From: Brevibacterium gallinarum
GTDB lineage: Bacteria; Actinomycetota; Actinomycetes; Actinomycetales; Brevibacteriaceae
NCBI RefSeq assembly: GCF_014836885.1
Contig: NZ_JACSPY010000009.1
Coordinates: 52,395-116,394, forward strand
Direction: 5' to 3'
DNA length: 64,000 bases
The translations under genes were made by a program, and so were the position numbers. The notes beneath the pieces were generated by a model, which had not been told where the DNA came from, searched no databases, and saw nothing but the letters and a program-made list of their open reading frames with translations. Of the stretch, positions 17,704-27,259 are shown in pieces. The stretch's first letter is position 1. Every line of letters starts with the position of its first letter.

Positions 17704-19389
17704 GTGACTACTGTTCGTAACGCCACCCGGCGCATTGGCATGGTTGCAGCCGCTGCTGTCGCCTGCATCGCCGCTGGTGGCCTCTCACCGCTAACATCGC
17801 CAGCTCCGGCGCAAGCAGCAACTGACGTACCGGACGTCGCCAAGCTCGCCGGCAAACTCTCCGAGCAGAAGCTGACTTGGGGAGAATGCTCCGATGGGTC
17901 GTCAGAGAAGTCGGCCACAACTGAGTGCGCGATGGTGGAAGTCCCGAGGGATTGGAAGGACCCGGAGAACGGCAAGACCTGGAAGTTCGAGGTCTCCTAC
18001 AACAAGCTCAACGATACGAAGGACAGCCGCTACAAGGGCATCATCATGGGCAATCCCGGCGGCCCTGGTGGCGAGGGCCTGTGGATGGCCAATCACCTGG
18101 CGAAAGCCCTTCCTGATCTCAACCCGTATTACAACTTCGTCGGGTTCAACCCGCGCGGTATCGACAGAGAGAGCCGGGCAACCTGTGAGTACTCGGTCGA
18201 CCCCAACGACAAGAGCCCGTTCGCGGAGGTCAAGGCCATCGGCCGTGACTGCGCAGGTGATCCTGACGTCAAGACGATCTCGACAGAGCAGACCACCTAC
18301 GACATGGACTTCGTCCGTCACCTGCTCGGGGAGGAGAAGCTGAACTTCTTCGGCTACTCATACGGCACCTGGATGGGTACCTGGTACTCGAACGTCTTCC
18401 ACTCGAAAGCCGGACTCATGACCCTGGACTCCGCGCTGGATACCACCCAGGCGACCTACCAGCATGACAAGGAATTCGAGCCCTGGGCTTTCGAGCGCAA
18501 GCGCGAACTGTGGAATGAACCGTACTACAAGCGCCTGACCAGCAAGGAGGGCGTGACTGAAGAATCCACGAACGAAGAAGAGGCTCCGCCTGCGGCAGAT
18601 GCCTCCGAGAAAGAGCAGGAGAGCTTCCTCAAGGAAGAGGAGAAGGCATCGTCTTCCATCGTCAGCGAGACCGCCGGCGAGCAGCTTGATGACCTGAGGA
18701 AGCTGAAGTCGTTGGCGAGTCAGCAGGACTCGGTGGACAAGAAGAAGACTCTGACGGACATGTCGTACATGGTTCGCTGCAACGACGGTCAGTACACCCA
18801 GGGCGAAGAGTACTGGAAGAAGTGGACTGAGAAGGTGAAGAAGGAGATCGGAGAGAAGAACCCCTACTTCCTGCCGGCAGTCCAGTGCCTGAACTGGAAG
18901 ACCCAGACCAAGATGGCCAAGGCTGACCCCGAGACCTACCCGCAGACCATCGTCATCCAGGCTGAGCTGGACGCGAACACGGTGTGGGAGCACGGCCGCG
19001 CCACCGGTGTCGGTCTGCCGAACACTCGCTTCATCGCCGTCGACAACGAGGGTGCTCACGGCATCTTCCCGTACGGTACCGAAGAAGTCGATCGGAAGGT
19101 CGTCAACTTCTACATGAAGGGCAAGCTGCCTAAGAAGGACATCTCCGTCGCACAGGGCAAGCCGCGCCCCGGTGAGGACGTGACCTATGAGTACTGGAAG
19201 CCGCTGAACAAGAAGGCCAATCACTACGGTGAGCTCGTGAGCGATCCGTGGCAGAAGGCGGGAACTCCGACGATCGTGCCGGTCCCAGTTGAAGGCGCCG
19301 AGGTCGTCCGCAGTGCCGAGATGAATGCCGCCTTCCGCGCGTGGGTGGCGAACAACTACGGTGAGGCTGGGCTCGACCTGATCTCGTAG
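17704..19389 (+). CDS. secreted TAP-type alpha/beta hydrolase (tripeptidyl aminopeptidase-like)
   Basis: 561 residues with a signal peptide (VAAAAVACIAAGGLSPL, cleavage near AQAA). The N-terminal hydrolase part shows GNPGGPGGEG (oxyanion region), FNPRGIDRES and the nucleophile elbow FFGYSYGTWMG (Ser near residue 218). A long charged Glu/Lys-rich insertion follows (about residues 280-345). The C-terminal TAP-like part supplies the acid (QAELDANT) and base (NEGAHG). Streptomyces relatives remove N-terminal tripeptides outside the cell. GAAAGAGG precedes the GTG start. Confidence 0.9.
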   Translation: MTTVRNATRRIGMVAAAAVACIAAGGLSPLTSPAPAQAATDVPDVAKLAGKLSEQKLTWGECSDGSSEKSATTECAMVEVPRDWKDPENGKTWKFEVSYNKLNDTKDSRYKGIIMGNPGGPGGEGLWMANHLAKALPDLNPYYNFVGFNPRGIDRESRATCEYSVDPNDKSPFAEVKAIGRDCAGDPDVKTISTEQTTYDMDFVRHLLGEEKLNFFGYSYGTWMGTWYSNVFHSKAGLMTLDSALDTTQATYQHDKEFEPWAFERKRELWNEPYYKRLTSKEGVTEESTNEEEAPPAADASEKEQESFLKEEEKASSSIVSETAGEQLDDLRKLKSLASQQDSVDKKKTLTDMSYMVRCNDGQYTQGEEYWKKWTEKVKKEIGEKNPYFLPAVQCLNWKTQTKMAKADPETYPQTIVIQAELDANTVWEHGRATGVGLPNTRFIAVDNEGAHGIFPYGTEEVDRKVVNFYMKGKLPKKDISVAQGKPRPGEDVTYEYWKPLNKKANHYGELVSDPWQKAGTPTIVPVPVEGAEVVRSAEMNAAFRAWVANNYGEAGLDLIS

Positions 19390-19453
19390 GCTGAGTAGCA
19401 CGTGCCGTATGGGCTCCTGGTGGGCGGTGATGAACCTATCGCCCACCGGGAGC

Positions 19454-20755
19454 TCAGCGCTTGACGCTCATCGCCCGTGCCTTTCGGACACGAGGTGCCC
19501 GGCGCGCCCATTGCGGAGCTCTTTCCGGCCGTGGCCCGACGCCGATGACTAATGCCGGAATGGAGCTGAGGAAAGGCAACCGTCGGAGGAGGCAGGCGAG
19601 CGACGCCGGAGGTTGGAAGTTCATACCTGCCAGCGCCGGCATGATGATGCGCGCATGCATGATGCGCTGAAGTCCCTGAATGGCGACCGTCGGAACCACC
19701 CGCCGACGATGAACGCGAGCCAGCAGCCGTTCTGAGCAGGTTGCCTTCAACGCTCCCGAAGCCAGCGGAGCCGCCAGAACGCGAGCGGCAGCAACAGCGT
19801 CCTGCACCGCGAGGTTGATCCCGACACCACCGACCGGTGACATGGCGTGTGCGGCATCACCGATGCACAGCACTCCGAGTCGGTGCCAACGCCGCAATCG
19901 GTCAACGCGCACATCGAGATGCTTGACGTCATCCATCGAAGGGATTTCGAATACGTCTGCTGCGATATCGGGTATCAGGTCAGCGATCTCGGTCCGAAAC
20001 GTCTCGATGTCCGTCGACCGAACCGCGTGATCAGTTCCCTTCGGACCGATGAGGGCGACTTGCAGATAGCCCCGACGCGGTATCGCTATGGCGACTCGAC
20101 CGTTCTTCGCGCGAGGAAGAAGCGACTCCCCGACGTCAGAGGTGGTCGGCACCTTGAACCACCACACATCGAAGCCAACCGGTATTTCTGTGACTGGCAG
20201 ATCGAGGGCCCGCCTGACAGCGGACCAGCGGCCGTCACAGGCCACAGCCAGATCGGCAAGCAGCCGACCGCTCCCACTCGGCGTGGAATACTCAACCCCG
20301 ATGACTCTGCCTCCGTCATGGACGACGCCTGTCACCTCGTGCTCGGTCAGCAGCGTGAATGACGGTTCCTCGGCTGCGGCCTCGGCGAGCAGGTTGAGGA
20401 GATCCCACTGCGGGACCATGGCGATATACGGGTGCCGAAGACGAAGCCGACGGAAGTCGGCCACGGTCACGCCGCGGCCGTCGCCTCCCGGCAGCGTCAC
20501 ATGCGTGATGTGCGATTGCGGCAGTGCATTGAAGCGCTCGAAGAGCCCGAGATCCTCGAGCAGCGCCATGGTGGTGGGATGGACGGTGTCGCCGCGAAAG
20601 TCCCGGAGGAAGTCGGCATGCTTCTCCAGCACCGTGACCTCGACGCCGACGCGAGCGAGCAGAAGCCCCAGCACCAGGCCAGCAGGTCCCGCGCCAGCGA
20701 TCGCGCAGGTCGTTTGCGAGGTTGTGCCGATTGCGGCCTCGGTTCGAGCAGTCAT
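19454..20755 (-). CDS. FAD-dependent monooxygenase (PHBH/UbiH type)
   Basis: 433 residues of the class A flavoprotein monooxygenases. AIAGAGPAGLVLGLLLARVGVEVTVLE is the GxGxxG FAD site, ACDGRWSAVRRAL the DG motif, and CIGDAAHAMSPVGGVGINLAVQDA the GD motif. The HTVHPTT-like segment after the dinucleotide fold (FRGDTVHPTT) resembles antibiotic-modifying and phenol hydroxylases. Substrate unknown. The ATG at 20755 has AGGAGG 8 nt upstream. Confidence 0.9.
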   Translation of the reverse strand: MTARTEAAIGTTSQTTCAIAGAGPAGLVLGLLLARVGVEVTVLEKHADFLRDFRGDTVHPTTMALLEDLGLFERFNALPQSHITHVTLPGGDGRGVTVADFRRLRLRHPYIAMVPQWDLLNLLAEAAAEEPSFTLLTEHEVTGVVHDGGRVIGVEYSTPSGSGRLLADLAVACDGRWSAVRRALDLPVTEIPVGFDVWWFKVPTTSDVGESLLPRAKNGRVAIAIPRRGYLQVALIGPKGTDHAVRSTDIETFRTEIADLIPDIAADVFEIPSMDDVKHLDVRVDRLRRWHRLGVLCIGDAAHAMSPVGGVGINLAVQDAVAAARVLAAPLASGALKATCSERLLARVHRRRVVPTVAIQGLQRIMHARIIMPALAGMNFQPPASLACLLRRLPFLSSIPALVIGVGPRPERAPQWARRAPRVRKARAMSVKR

Positions 20756-20959
20756 GTGCGTCCTCCTGGCATCGGAGCTGTTGACGTGAACACTAGTGCA
20801 CGACGCCGAGGCGGTGGCTGAGTTCTGCACAATTGTCGGCTGCTGGGTCAGTGCCATCCACACATCCGATCCAGAAGAGACGTGCGAACTCTGCGCTCGT
20901 GGGCGTAACGTCATTCCCGAGCAGGTGCATAACGCAGCTGTCGGAGAGGCGGGATCGCC

Positions 20960-21529
20960 ATGGGAACACTGTGTTACACCGCAACCATCTCACTCGACGG
21001 TTTCGTCAACGACAGCGACGGCGATTTTCAGTGGTCGGAACCGAGTCCTGAAGTCTTCAGGTTCCCCGTCGAGCGCATGGCAGCAGTCTCAACCGAGGTC
21101 TTGGGACGGCGCACGTACGAGCTGATGAAGTACTGGGAGCAGGACCCGTCAGACGGCTCCTGGGGTCCGGATGAGGAGGAATTCGCGAGGCGGTGGCAGG
21201 CTCTGCGCGTCGTCGTCGCGTCATCGACGCTGCGCGAAAGCGAGCTGACGCCGACTACAGCCCAACTCGTTCCTGAACTCAACTTGTCGGCGCTCAGGGA
21301 GATCGTTGCCGATGCACCGGGGGAGGTTGAGATCTTCGGCCCGACGACGGCGGCCGAAGCGATCCGAGCAGGAATGGTCGATCACTACAGATTCTTCATA
21401 TTCCCGCAGACCCTGGGCGGAGGACTGAGAGCGCTTCCGCAGGGATTCCGCACCCCGCTGAGGTTGGCTGAGCACCGTCTGTTCTCGGATGGCACGATGT
21501 TCTTGCACTACGTTGCCCCGGAATCCTAG
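20960..21529 (+). CDS. dihydrofolate reductase-family protein (RibD C-terminal type)
   Basis: 189 residues. YTATISLDGFVNDSDGDFQW, LGRRTYELMKYW, and FFIFPQTLGGGLR mark the YwjB/YyaP-like RibD_C family that binds NADPH. These are not the biosynthetic folA enzyme; substrate is generally unknown. ATG at 20960 after GAGGCGGGATCGCC. Divergent from the FAD monooxygenase across about 200 bp. Confidence 0.88.
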   Translation: MGTLCYTATISLDGFVNDSDGDFQWSEPSPEVFRFPVERMAAVSTEVLGRRTYELMKYWEQDPSDGSWGPDEEEFARRWQALRVVVASSTLRESELTPTTAQLVPELNLSALREIVADAPGEVEIFGPTTAAEAIRAGMVDHYRFFIFPQTLGGGLRALPQGFRTPLRLAEHRLFSDGTMFLHYVAPES

Positions 21530-21678
21530 ATCCGCCGAGCCTGCGCGGTGATGAACGGTGCGCTCGCTGGGCAGTGGTGGCCATGAAATCCATGGCAGGG
21601 GAGAGCGCCGAGCACGGTGGAGTTTCGCGTCTGCATCGTGGGTCCTCCCCGCGACGAACGAATCAGGAGAAAGATATC

Positions 21679-22173
21679 TTGAACGACACCACATGGAAAG
21701 CATGCCTCGACGACCCTGTGCCTGACGACGTGGCGCGGCTGCTCGCCTATGTTCCCGAGTGGTTCGGACAGCCCGACGCGAACGCCGAGTACATCGAGGC
21801 CGCAAGGCAGAAGGAGACGTGGACGGTGCGCGATTCCAGCAGTGCCGTCGTCGGCGTCACACTGGTCGATCGGCATTTTCCGCACGTGGCAGAGATCCAT
21901 CTGACCGTCGTCGACCGCGCGGTTCACGGTACCGGTGTGGGCACCGCCATGATCGAGGCGCTTGAGGCAGACGCCTGGACCCGCGGCGTCAGTCTGCTGG
22001 AGGTGAAGACTCTCGGCGCGTCACACCCGGCCCCCGGCTACGCCCGCACACGTCACTTCTACCAGCGCCTCGGCTTCCTCCCACTGGAGGAGACGGACTT
22101 CTGGGGTGCGGGCACACCGTGCCTCATCATGGTCAAACCGCTGACCGCGGAACCGGCCTCAGGCGCTCTTTGA
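21679..22173 (+). CDS. GNAT family N-acetyltransferase
   Basis: 164 residues. AEIHLTVVDRAVHGTGVGTAMIEALEADA carries the acetyl-CoA motif A (normally Q/RxxGxG/A, here HGTGVG), followed by LLEVKTL and ARTRHFYQRLGF, motif B. The TTG at 21679 is the probable start since AGGAGA lies 8 nt before it. The tail overlaps the Ku gene by 15 bp on the other strand. Substrate unknown. Confidence 0.85.
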   Translation: MNDTTWKACLDDPVPDDVARLLAYVPEWFGQPDANAEYIEAARQKETWTVRDSSSAVVGVTLVDRHFPHVAEIHLTVVDRAVHGTGVGTAMIEALEADAWTRGVSLLEVKTLGASHPAPGYARTRHFYQRLGFLPLEETDFWGAGTPCLIMVKPLTAEPASGAL

Positions 22174-23154
22174 GGACTTCGACGAAGACTTCGACTTCGA
22201 AGACGACGACTTCTTGCTCTTCGACGTCTTCTTAGACGACGATCCTGACTTCGATCCGGAGCCCGATTTCCCGCTCGACGACGAGGCCTTCTTCCCCGAG
22301 CCTGACGACTTCCCACCAGACGACTCCCCGCCAGACGACGAACTCTTCTTCGTCCGGCTGCGCTTGCGATCCAGCGAGGACTTCAGCGCTTCCATGAGGT
22401 CGACGACATCGGCGTCATCAGCGTCATCGGACGCCTCCTCCGGCTGCTCACCGAAGGTCGCCTCGGTGTCGAGCGTGTCACCGGCTTCGAGCTTGGCGTC
22501 GATGAGCTTGCGCAACTCGACCTGGTAGTCGTCCTCGAACTCCTCGGGGGTGAAGTCCGAGGCGAACTGCTCGACCAGCGCACCGGCGAGCTCCTTCTCC
22601 TTGCTGCTGATCTTCGCCTTCGACTTCACACCCTTGAAGTCAACACTGCGCACCTCATCGGCCCACAGCATGCCCTGCAGCACGAGCACCTTCCCGCGCA
22701 CCCGCAGCACACCCAGCCGGGTCTTCTGCCGCAGCGAATACGTCACCACCGCGGTCCGGTCGCTGTCCTCAAGTGCATGACGCAGCAGCAGATACGACTT
22801 CGGCGACTTCGCTGCAGGCTCCAGGTAGTACGTGCGGTCGAGCATGATCGGATCGATCTGATCGGCCGGCACGAACTGCACGACCTCGATCTCGTCATTC
22901 TCGCTCTCCGGCAGTGCCTCGAAGTCCTCATCAGTGACGATAACGGTATCGTCATCGGACTCGTAGGCCTTGTCGATCTCCTTGTACTCGACCTTCTCAC
23001 CGCAGACCTCGCAGCGACGCTCATAGCGGATCCGCCCGCCATCGGCATCGTGGACCTGGTGGAAGGACACATCGTGATTCTCCGTGGCGCTGTACGCCTT
23101 GACGGGAACGTTCACGAGCCCGAAGGTGATGGCGCCGGTCCATATCGCTCGCAT
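22159..23154 (-). CDS. ku: Ku protein (non-homologous end joining)
   Basis: 331 residues. Homodimeric bacterial Ku binds DNA ends and recruits LigD. The start MRAIWTGAITFGLVNVPVKAYSA, the RCEVCGEKVEYKE segment, DPIMLDRTYYLEP and VVTYSLRQKTRLGVLRVR are canonical. After the core and the LigD-binding region (VVDLMEALKSSL), the last 65 or so residues are an extreme Ser/Lys-rich tail (SGSGKKASSSSGK class), likely a flexible DNA-binding extension. Leaderless start: TAGAAT 7 nt before the ATG. Divergent from ligD with a 30-bp gap. Confidence 0.95.
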   Translation of the reverse strand: MRAIWTGAITFGLVNVPVKAYSATENHDVSFHQVHDADGGRIRYERRCEVCGEKVEYKEIDKAYESDDDTVIVTDEDFEALPESENDEIEVVQFVPADQIDPIMLDRTYYLEPAAKSPKSYLLLRHALEDSDRTAVVTYSLRQKTRLGVLRVRGKVLVLQGMLWADEVRSVDFKGVKSKAKISSKEKELAGALVEQFASDFTPEEFEDDYQVELRKLIDAKLEAGDTLDTEATFGEQPEEASDDADDADVVDLMEALKSSLDRKRSRTKKSSSSGGESSGGKSSGSGKKASSSSGKSGSGSKSGSSSKKTSKSKKSSSSKSKSSSKSSKSA

Positions 23155-23184
23155 AGCATGAATTCTACGCAGAAAGGGACCACG

Positions 23185-25611
23185 ATGGCGCCAGCTCGCA
23201 AGAAGTTCCAGGTCGGAGACCGCACGCTCACCGTCTCCAATCTCGATAAGGTCCTCTACCCGGAGACCGGCACCACGAAGGCCGATGTCATCCGCTACTA
23301 CCTCTCGGTCGCCGACGTCCTCATCCCACAGGTCACCGGCCGTCCGGTTACCCGCAAGCGCTGGGTTGACGGGGTCGGCACCGCCGCCGAGGCGGGGGAT
23401 GCCTTCTTCCGCAAGGACCTGGAGGACTCGGCCCCGGATTGGATCCCCACCGGCACGATCAAGCACAAGAGCGGCACCAACACCTATCCGCTGGCCGAGG
23501 AACCGGCCGTGCTCGCCTGGTTCGGCCAGGTCGCAGCCCTCGAGCTGCACACCCCGCAGTGGCGCTTCGGCCGCAACGGTCAGCCGCGCAACCCCGACCG
23601 CCTCGTCCTCGACCTCGACCCCGGCCCGGGCACCGACCTCACCGACTGCGCCACCGTCGCCACCTGGTGCAGGGAGATCCTCGAGGACATGGGGATGCCG
23701 ACCTACCCGGTGACGTCCGGTTCGAAGGGCATCCACCTCTACGCCGCTCTCGACGGTCGGCACAACTCCGAGCAGATCTCCGACGTCGCCCACGAACTCG
23801 CCCGCGCACTCGAAGCCGACCACCCCGATGAGGTCGTCTCGACGATGAAGAAGTCCGACCGGACCGGCAAGGTCTTCCTCGACTGGAGTCAGAACAGCGC
23901 CTCGAAGACCACCGTGAGCCCCTACTCGCTGCGCGGCCGTCTGCGCCCTACCGTCGCCGCGCCGCGCACCTGGGGGGAACTGGGCGATCCAGAGCTTGCT
24001 CAGTTGGAGTTCGACGACGTCATCGCTCGCGTCGAAGAGGGGCTTGACCCAATTGCGAACCTCGGTGCTGACCGCCTGGAGACCTACCGGTCGATGCGCG
24101 ACGCCGCCAAGACCAGCGAGCCGGTCCCCGCACACAAACCAGCCGACACCTCGGGAACGGATGACCTGAGCTTCGTCGTCCAGGAGCACCACGCTAGCAG
24201 CCTGCACTGGGACTTCCGGCTGGAGCACGCCGGAGTGCTCGTCAGTTGGGCGGTGCCCAAGGGCGTGCCGCTGAAGCACAACGTCAACCGGCTGGCCGTC
24301 CAGACTGAGGATCACCCGCTTGAATACGGCAGCTTTGAGGGCACGATCGCCAAGGGCGAGTACGGCGCCGGAGAGGTCTCCATCTGGGATGCCGGGACCT
24401 ATGAGCGCGAGAAGTGGCGCGATGACAAGGAGATCATCGCCGTGCTGCACGGCCGCAAGGACGGCGGGCTCAAAGGTGTGCCGCGCCGGTTCGCGCTCAT
24501 CCGCACGAAGGGGATGAACGGGAAGAACACGTGGCTGCTGCAGCTGATGAAGGACCAGCCCGGCGACGGGAACGGTCCCGCGCCCGAGGCGGGGGAGCGC
24601 GGTGAGAAGGGGTCTCCTTCTGCAGGTGGCCAGGACCCCGGCGACGTTCCTGCGCTCAGCGACATCCCCGCCCCGATGCTCGCCCGCACCGGCTCGGAGG
24701 CCGACATCCGCCTCGGGAAGGGTGACGGCGAGACGTGGGTCGCGGAGATGAAATGGGACGGCTATCGGATGCTCGCAGGCGTCGGCACCAGGGGAGTGGT
24801 GCTCGCCAGCCGCAACGGCAAGGACATGAGCACACAGTTCCCGCAGGCAGGTGAGCTCGCAGAGCTGCTGGAGGGCACCGGGATCCTCGACGGGGAGCTC
24901 GTGGCGCTCGACGCGGAAGGGCGACCGGACTTCAGTCTGCTGCAGGCGATGCTCAGCGGCGACGACGTGCCCGATGACGCCGAGCTGCGCTACATGGTCT
25001 TCGACATCCTCACCCACAACGGCCGCTCGCTCATCCGCGAGCCCTACCGGGAGCGTCGGAAGATCCTCACCGAGGTGCTCGACGAAGGCGAGTACGTCAC
25101 CGTGCCGCCGGCGCACGAGGGGTCGCTGGAGGCGGCGATCAGGGCCAGCCGGGCGCTCGGGCTCGAAGGGGTCGTCGCCAAGCGCGCCGATTCGGTCTAC
25201 CTGACCGGTCAGCGCGGCTCAGCGTGGATCAAGCTCAAGACGCAGCTGCATCAGGAGGTCATTGTCATCGGCGCCCGCGACGGGAAGGGTGCCAGGGCTG
25301 GTGGGATCGGTTCGCTGCTTGTCGCCGTGCCCGATGGTGACGGCGAGCTGCGCTACGCCGGCCGGGTCGGCACAGGATTCACCGACCGGCAGCTGGCTGA
25401 GATCGAGGCAAAACTGCGGAAACTTGAGCGCAAGACCCCGCCGGTCGACGATGTGCCGACCGAAGACCAGGCTGATGCATGGTGGGTGAGGCCGACGCTC
25501 GTCGCCGAGGTGACGCTGGCCGGGCGGACACGGCAGGGCCGGGTCCGGCAGGCCGCCTGGCGCGGCTGGCGCGATGACAAGGATCCTGACGAGGTGCGGT
25601 GGGAGGTGTGA
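23185..25611 (+). CDS. ligD: multifunctional NHEJ DNA ligase LigD (Pol-PE-Lig)
   Basis: 808 residues in the mycobacterial order. The polymerase/primase domain (about 5-300) has LVLDLDPGPG metal acidic pair, SGSKGIHLY and DWSQNSASKTTVSPYSLR. The 3'-phosphoesterase (about 325-470) has HHASSLHWDFRLE and YGSFEGTIAKGEYGAG. The ATP-dependent ligase (about 495-808) has EMKWDGYRML with the adenylated Lys near 523, ILDGELVALD and EGVVAKRADSVYLTG. The ATG at 23185 has AAAGGGA upstream. With Ku it makes a complete two-component end-joining system. Confidence 0.96.
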   Translation: MAPARKKFQVGDRTLTVSNLDKVLYPETGTTKADVIRYYLSVADVLIPQVTGRPVTRKRWVDGVGTAAEAGDAFFRKDLEDSAPDWIPTGTIKHKSGTNTYPLAEEPAVLAWFGQVAALELHTPQWRFGRNGQPRNPDRLVLDLDPGPGTDLTDCATVATWCREILEDMGMPTYPVTSGSKGIHLYAALDGRHNSEQISDVAHELARALEADHPDEVVSTMKKSDRTGKVFLDWSQNSASKTTVSPYSLRGRLRPTVAAPRTWGELGDPELAQLEFDDVIARVEEGLDPIANLGADRLETYRSMRDAAKTSEPVPAHKPADTSGTDDLSFVVQEHHASSLHWDFRLEHAGVLVSWAVPKGVPLKHNVNRLAVQTEDHPLEYGSFEGTIAKGEYGAGEVSIWDAGTYEREKWRDDKEIIAVLHGRKDGGLKGVPRRFALIRTKGMNGKNTWLLQLMKDQPGDGNGPAPEAGERGEKGSPSAGGQDPGDVPALSDIPAPMLARTGSEADIRLGKGDGETWVAEMKWDGYRMLAGVGTRGVVLASRNGKDMSTQFPQAGELAELLEGTGILDGELVALDAEGRPDFSLLQAMLSGDDVPDDAELRYMVFDILTHNGRSLIREPYRERRKILTEVLDEGEYVTVPPAHEGSLEAAIRASRALGLEGVVAKRADSVYLTGQRGSAWIKLKTQLHQEVIVIGARDGKGARAGGIGSLLVAVPDGDGELRYAGRVGTGFTDRQLAEIEAKLRKLERKTPPVDDVPTEDQADAWWVRPTLVAEVTLAGRTRQGRVRQAAWRGWRDDKDPDEVRWEV

Positions 25612-25617
25612 GGCGTC

Positions 25618-26367
25618 GTGACGGAGCCGTGGGAAGTTGCAGTCTTCGCCGGTGTCGATCTCGCTGCCGAATCGGGCAGGACCGGATTCGCCCGACTGCA
25701 GCGCACACCTCAGAGCCGGGTCGTCGTGGAAGACGCCGGCTCCGGGCTCGATGATGAGGAGCTTATCGAGATGCTCAGTGGGGTCTCGAAGGCCGGCATT
25801 GATGTGCCCTTCGGCTGGCCGGCGGGGTTCGTTGAATTCCTCGCAGATCATGCACTGCAGCAGCACGCGGCGCCTATGGCAGCAGATGTGCGGTGGCGCC
25901 GGGGGATGGTGCTGCGTCGGACGGATCAGCTGGTGCACCAGTGGTGCGGTCTCACGCCCTTGAGCGTGGCCGCCGATCGGATTGCTTACCCGGCGCTGCG
26001 CTGGGCCGCAGTCGAGGCGCGCCTGTGCGATCGCGGCATGGATTGCCAGCGCGATGGCGCTGGGCGGGTGTGTGAGGTGTACCCGGCGGCAGCGTTGAAG
26101 GTGTGGCAGCTTCCGTTTCGCGGCTACAAGCGGGACGTGCGGTTGCGGGAGGATATCGTGGCGAGGCTGAACGGGCGGTGCGCAGTTGACTGGAACGGAT
26201 ACGATTCGGTCTGTGTGTCCTCGGATGACGCTCTCGATGCGGTCATCTCTGCTTTGGTGGCCGTCGAGGCGGCAGACGGGCGCACGCGCGTGCCGACAGC
26301 AGCGGAGCAGAAAGATGCCCTGACAGAGGGGTGGATCCACGTTCCGTTTGGCACGGTGGCCGTGTGA
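25618..26367 (+). CDS. DUF429 family protein (putative RNase H-like nuclease)
   Basis: 249 residues. VFAGVDLAAESGRTGFA at the start, AGIDVPFGWPAGF, LRRTDQLVHQW, RVCEVYPAAALKVW and SSDDALDAVISALVAVEA give the acidic pattern of DUF429, predicted to have an RNase H fold. GTG start 6 nt after the ligD stop, so probably co-transcribed with ligD. The linkage suggests but does not prove a role in DNA repair. Confidence 0.85.
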   Translation: MTEPWEVAVFAGVDLAAESGRTGFARLQRTPQSRVVVEDAGSGLDDEELIEMLSGVSKAGIDVPFGWPAGFVEFLADHALQQHAAPMAADVRWRRGMVLRRTDQLVHQWCGLTPLSVAADRIAYPALRWAAVEARLCDRGMDCQRDGAGRVCEVYPAAALKVWQLPFRGYKRDVRLREDIVARLNGRCAVDWNGYDSVCVSSDDALDAVISALVAVEAADGRTRVPTAAEQKDALTEGWIHVPFGTVAV

Positions 26368-26653
26368 GTGGTGCATGTACGGCACCGCAGTGTCACGAGC
26401 GAGTTTCAGTCCCGGAGGGTTGGTCGATGGTGCCGTTGGGTACTCGTGCCTCTGGTTCCACGTCGCCGAACATTTTGCTACCGTGATGAACGTCACATGC
26501 GGATGGTGATACGTGCCTTCTGTTCTGAAGTATTAGTCAGGGTCTGCGGGACGGCGCGGCTCTGACTGGTCCTTGTCCACAGTTCCGTTTCGGCTATTCC
26601 TTCGCAGGTATGAGTGACCTAGTTTTGGTTTAACCCGAAGAGGAGTCGACAGG

Positions 26654-27259
26654 ATGCGGTTCACAGGACGAGGCGTAGTGATGGGTGCGTCGCTGAGTGC
26701 GCTGGTGCTGGTTGCTAGTGGCTGCGCCGGGGCCCAGGAAGAGGAACCGACTCCCTCGTTTGCTTCATCCACCGCCGATGCAGAGCCGAGCCCTGAGCTC
26801 ACCGAGCCTCCGTACGAGACAGAGTTGAACCTAACGCCGGATGAGAAGAAGGCGGCGGATGAGGCTTACGACGTGCTGGTGGAGTTCCTCGACGCCTACA
26901 ACCGGGTAGCGGCAGACTCTGGATCCGATCCGGATCGCGCTCTTCAGTTCACGGATGGAGAACTCTACGAAAAACACTCGGCGGGATACGCCGAGATGGC
27001 TGAGAACGGTGAGAAGCAGGTCGGAGATATTGTGCACAGATCTCACCACCTCGATCGGGTGGAAATTTCCGAGGAGGCGACAGGCTCAATCCAATTCGAA
27101 TCATGTGTGGACTACAGTCAGATCGATGTCGTAGATGCAAGCGGCAAGTCAGTAGCAGCGCCGGAGCTAGAGCCGATAGTCGTTTTTTATGAGTTTCAGA
27201 ACTCTGGTTCCGCTTGGAAGCTGGATTCGGTCGAGTTTACGGACGAATCATGCGGCTAA
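26654..27259 (+). CDS. lipoprotein of unknown function
   Basis: 201 residues. The lipobox LVASGC places the lipidated Cys near residue 24. A Ser/Pro/Glu spacer leads into a domain with ADEAYDVLVEFLDAYNRV and ESCVDYSQIDVVDASGK, reminiscent of actinobacterial NTF2-like lipoproteins (VLVEFL...AY, then a SVR-type C-terminal strand). GAGGAG lies 9 nt before the ATG. The next gene starts inside its 3' end, so the two form an operon. Confidence 0.8.
   Translation: MRFTGRGVVMGASLSALVLVASGCAGAQEEEPTPSFASSTADAEPSPELTEPPYETELNLTPDEKKAADEAYDVLVEFLDAYNRVAADSGSDPDRALQFTDGELYEKHSAGYAEMAENGEKQVGDIVHRSHHLDRVEISEEATGSIQFESCVDYSQIDVVDASGKSVAAPELEPIVVFYEFQNSGSAWKLDSVEFTDESCG

Noticed and set aside
22159..25116. 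A 985-codon minus-strand open frame across ku and antisense to ligD
   Set aside because: Only the last 331 codons are Ku, which has its own start and -10 box. The rest is antisense to the well-supported ligD and has no family-like sequence; it is a GC-bias artefact.
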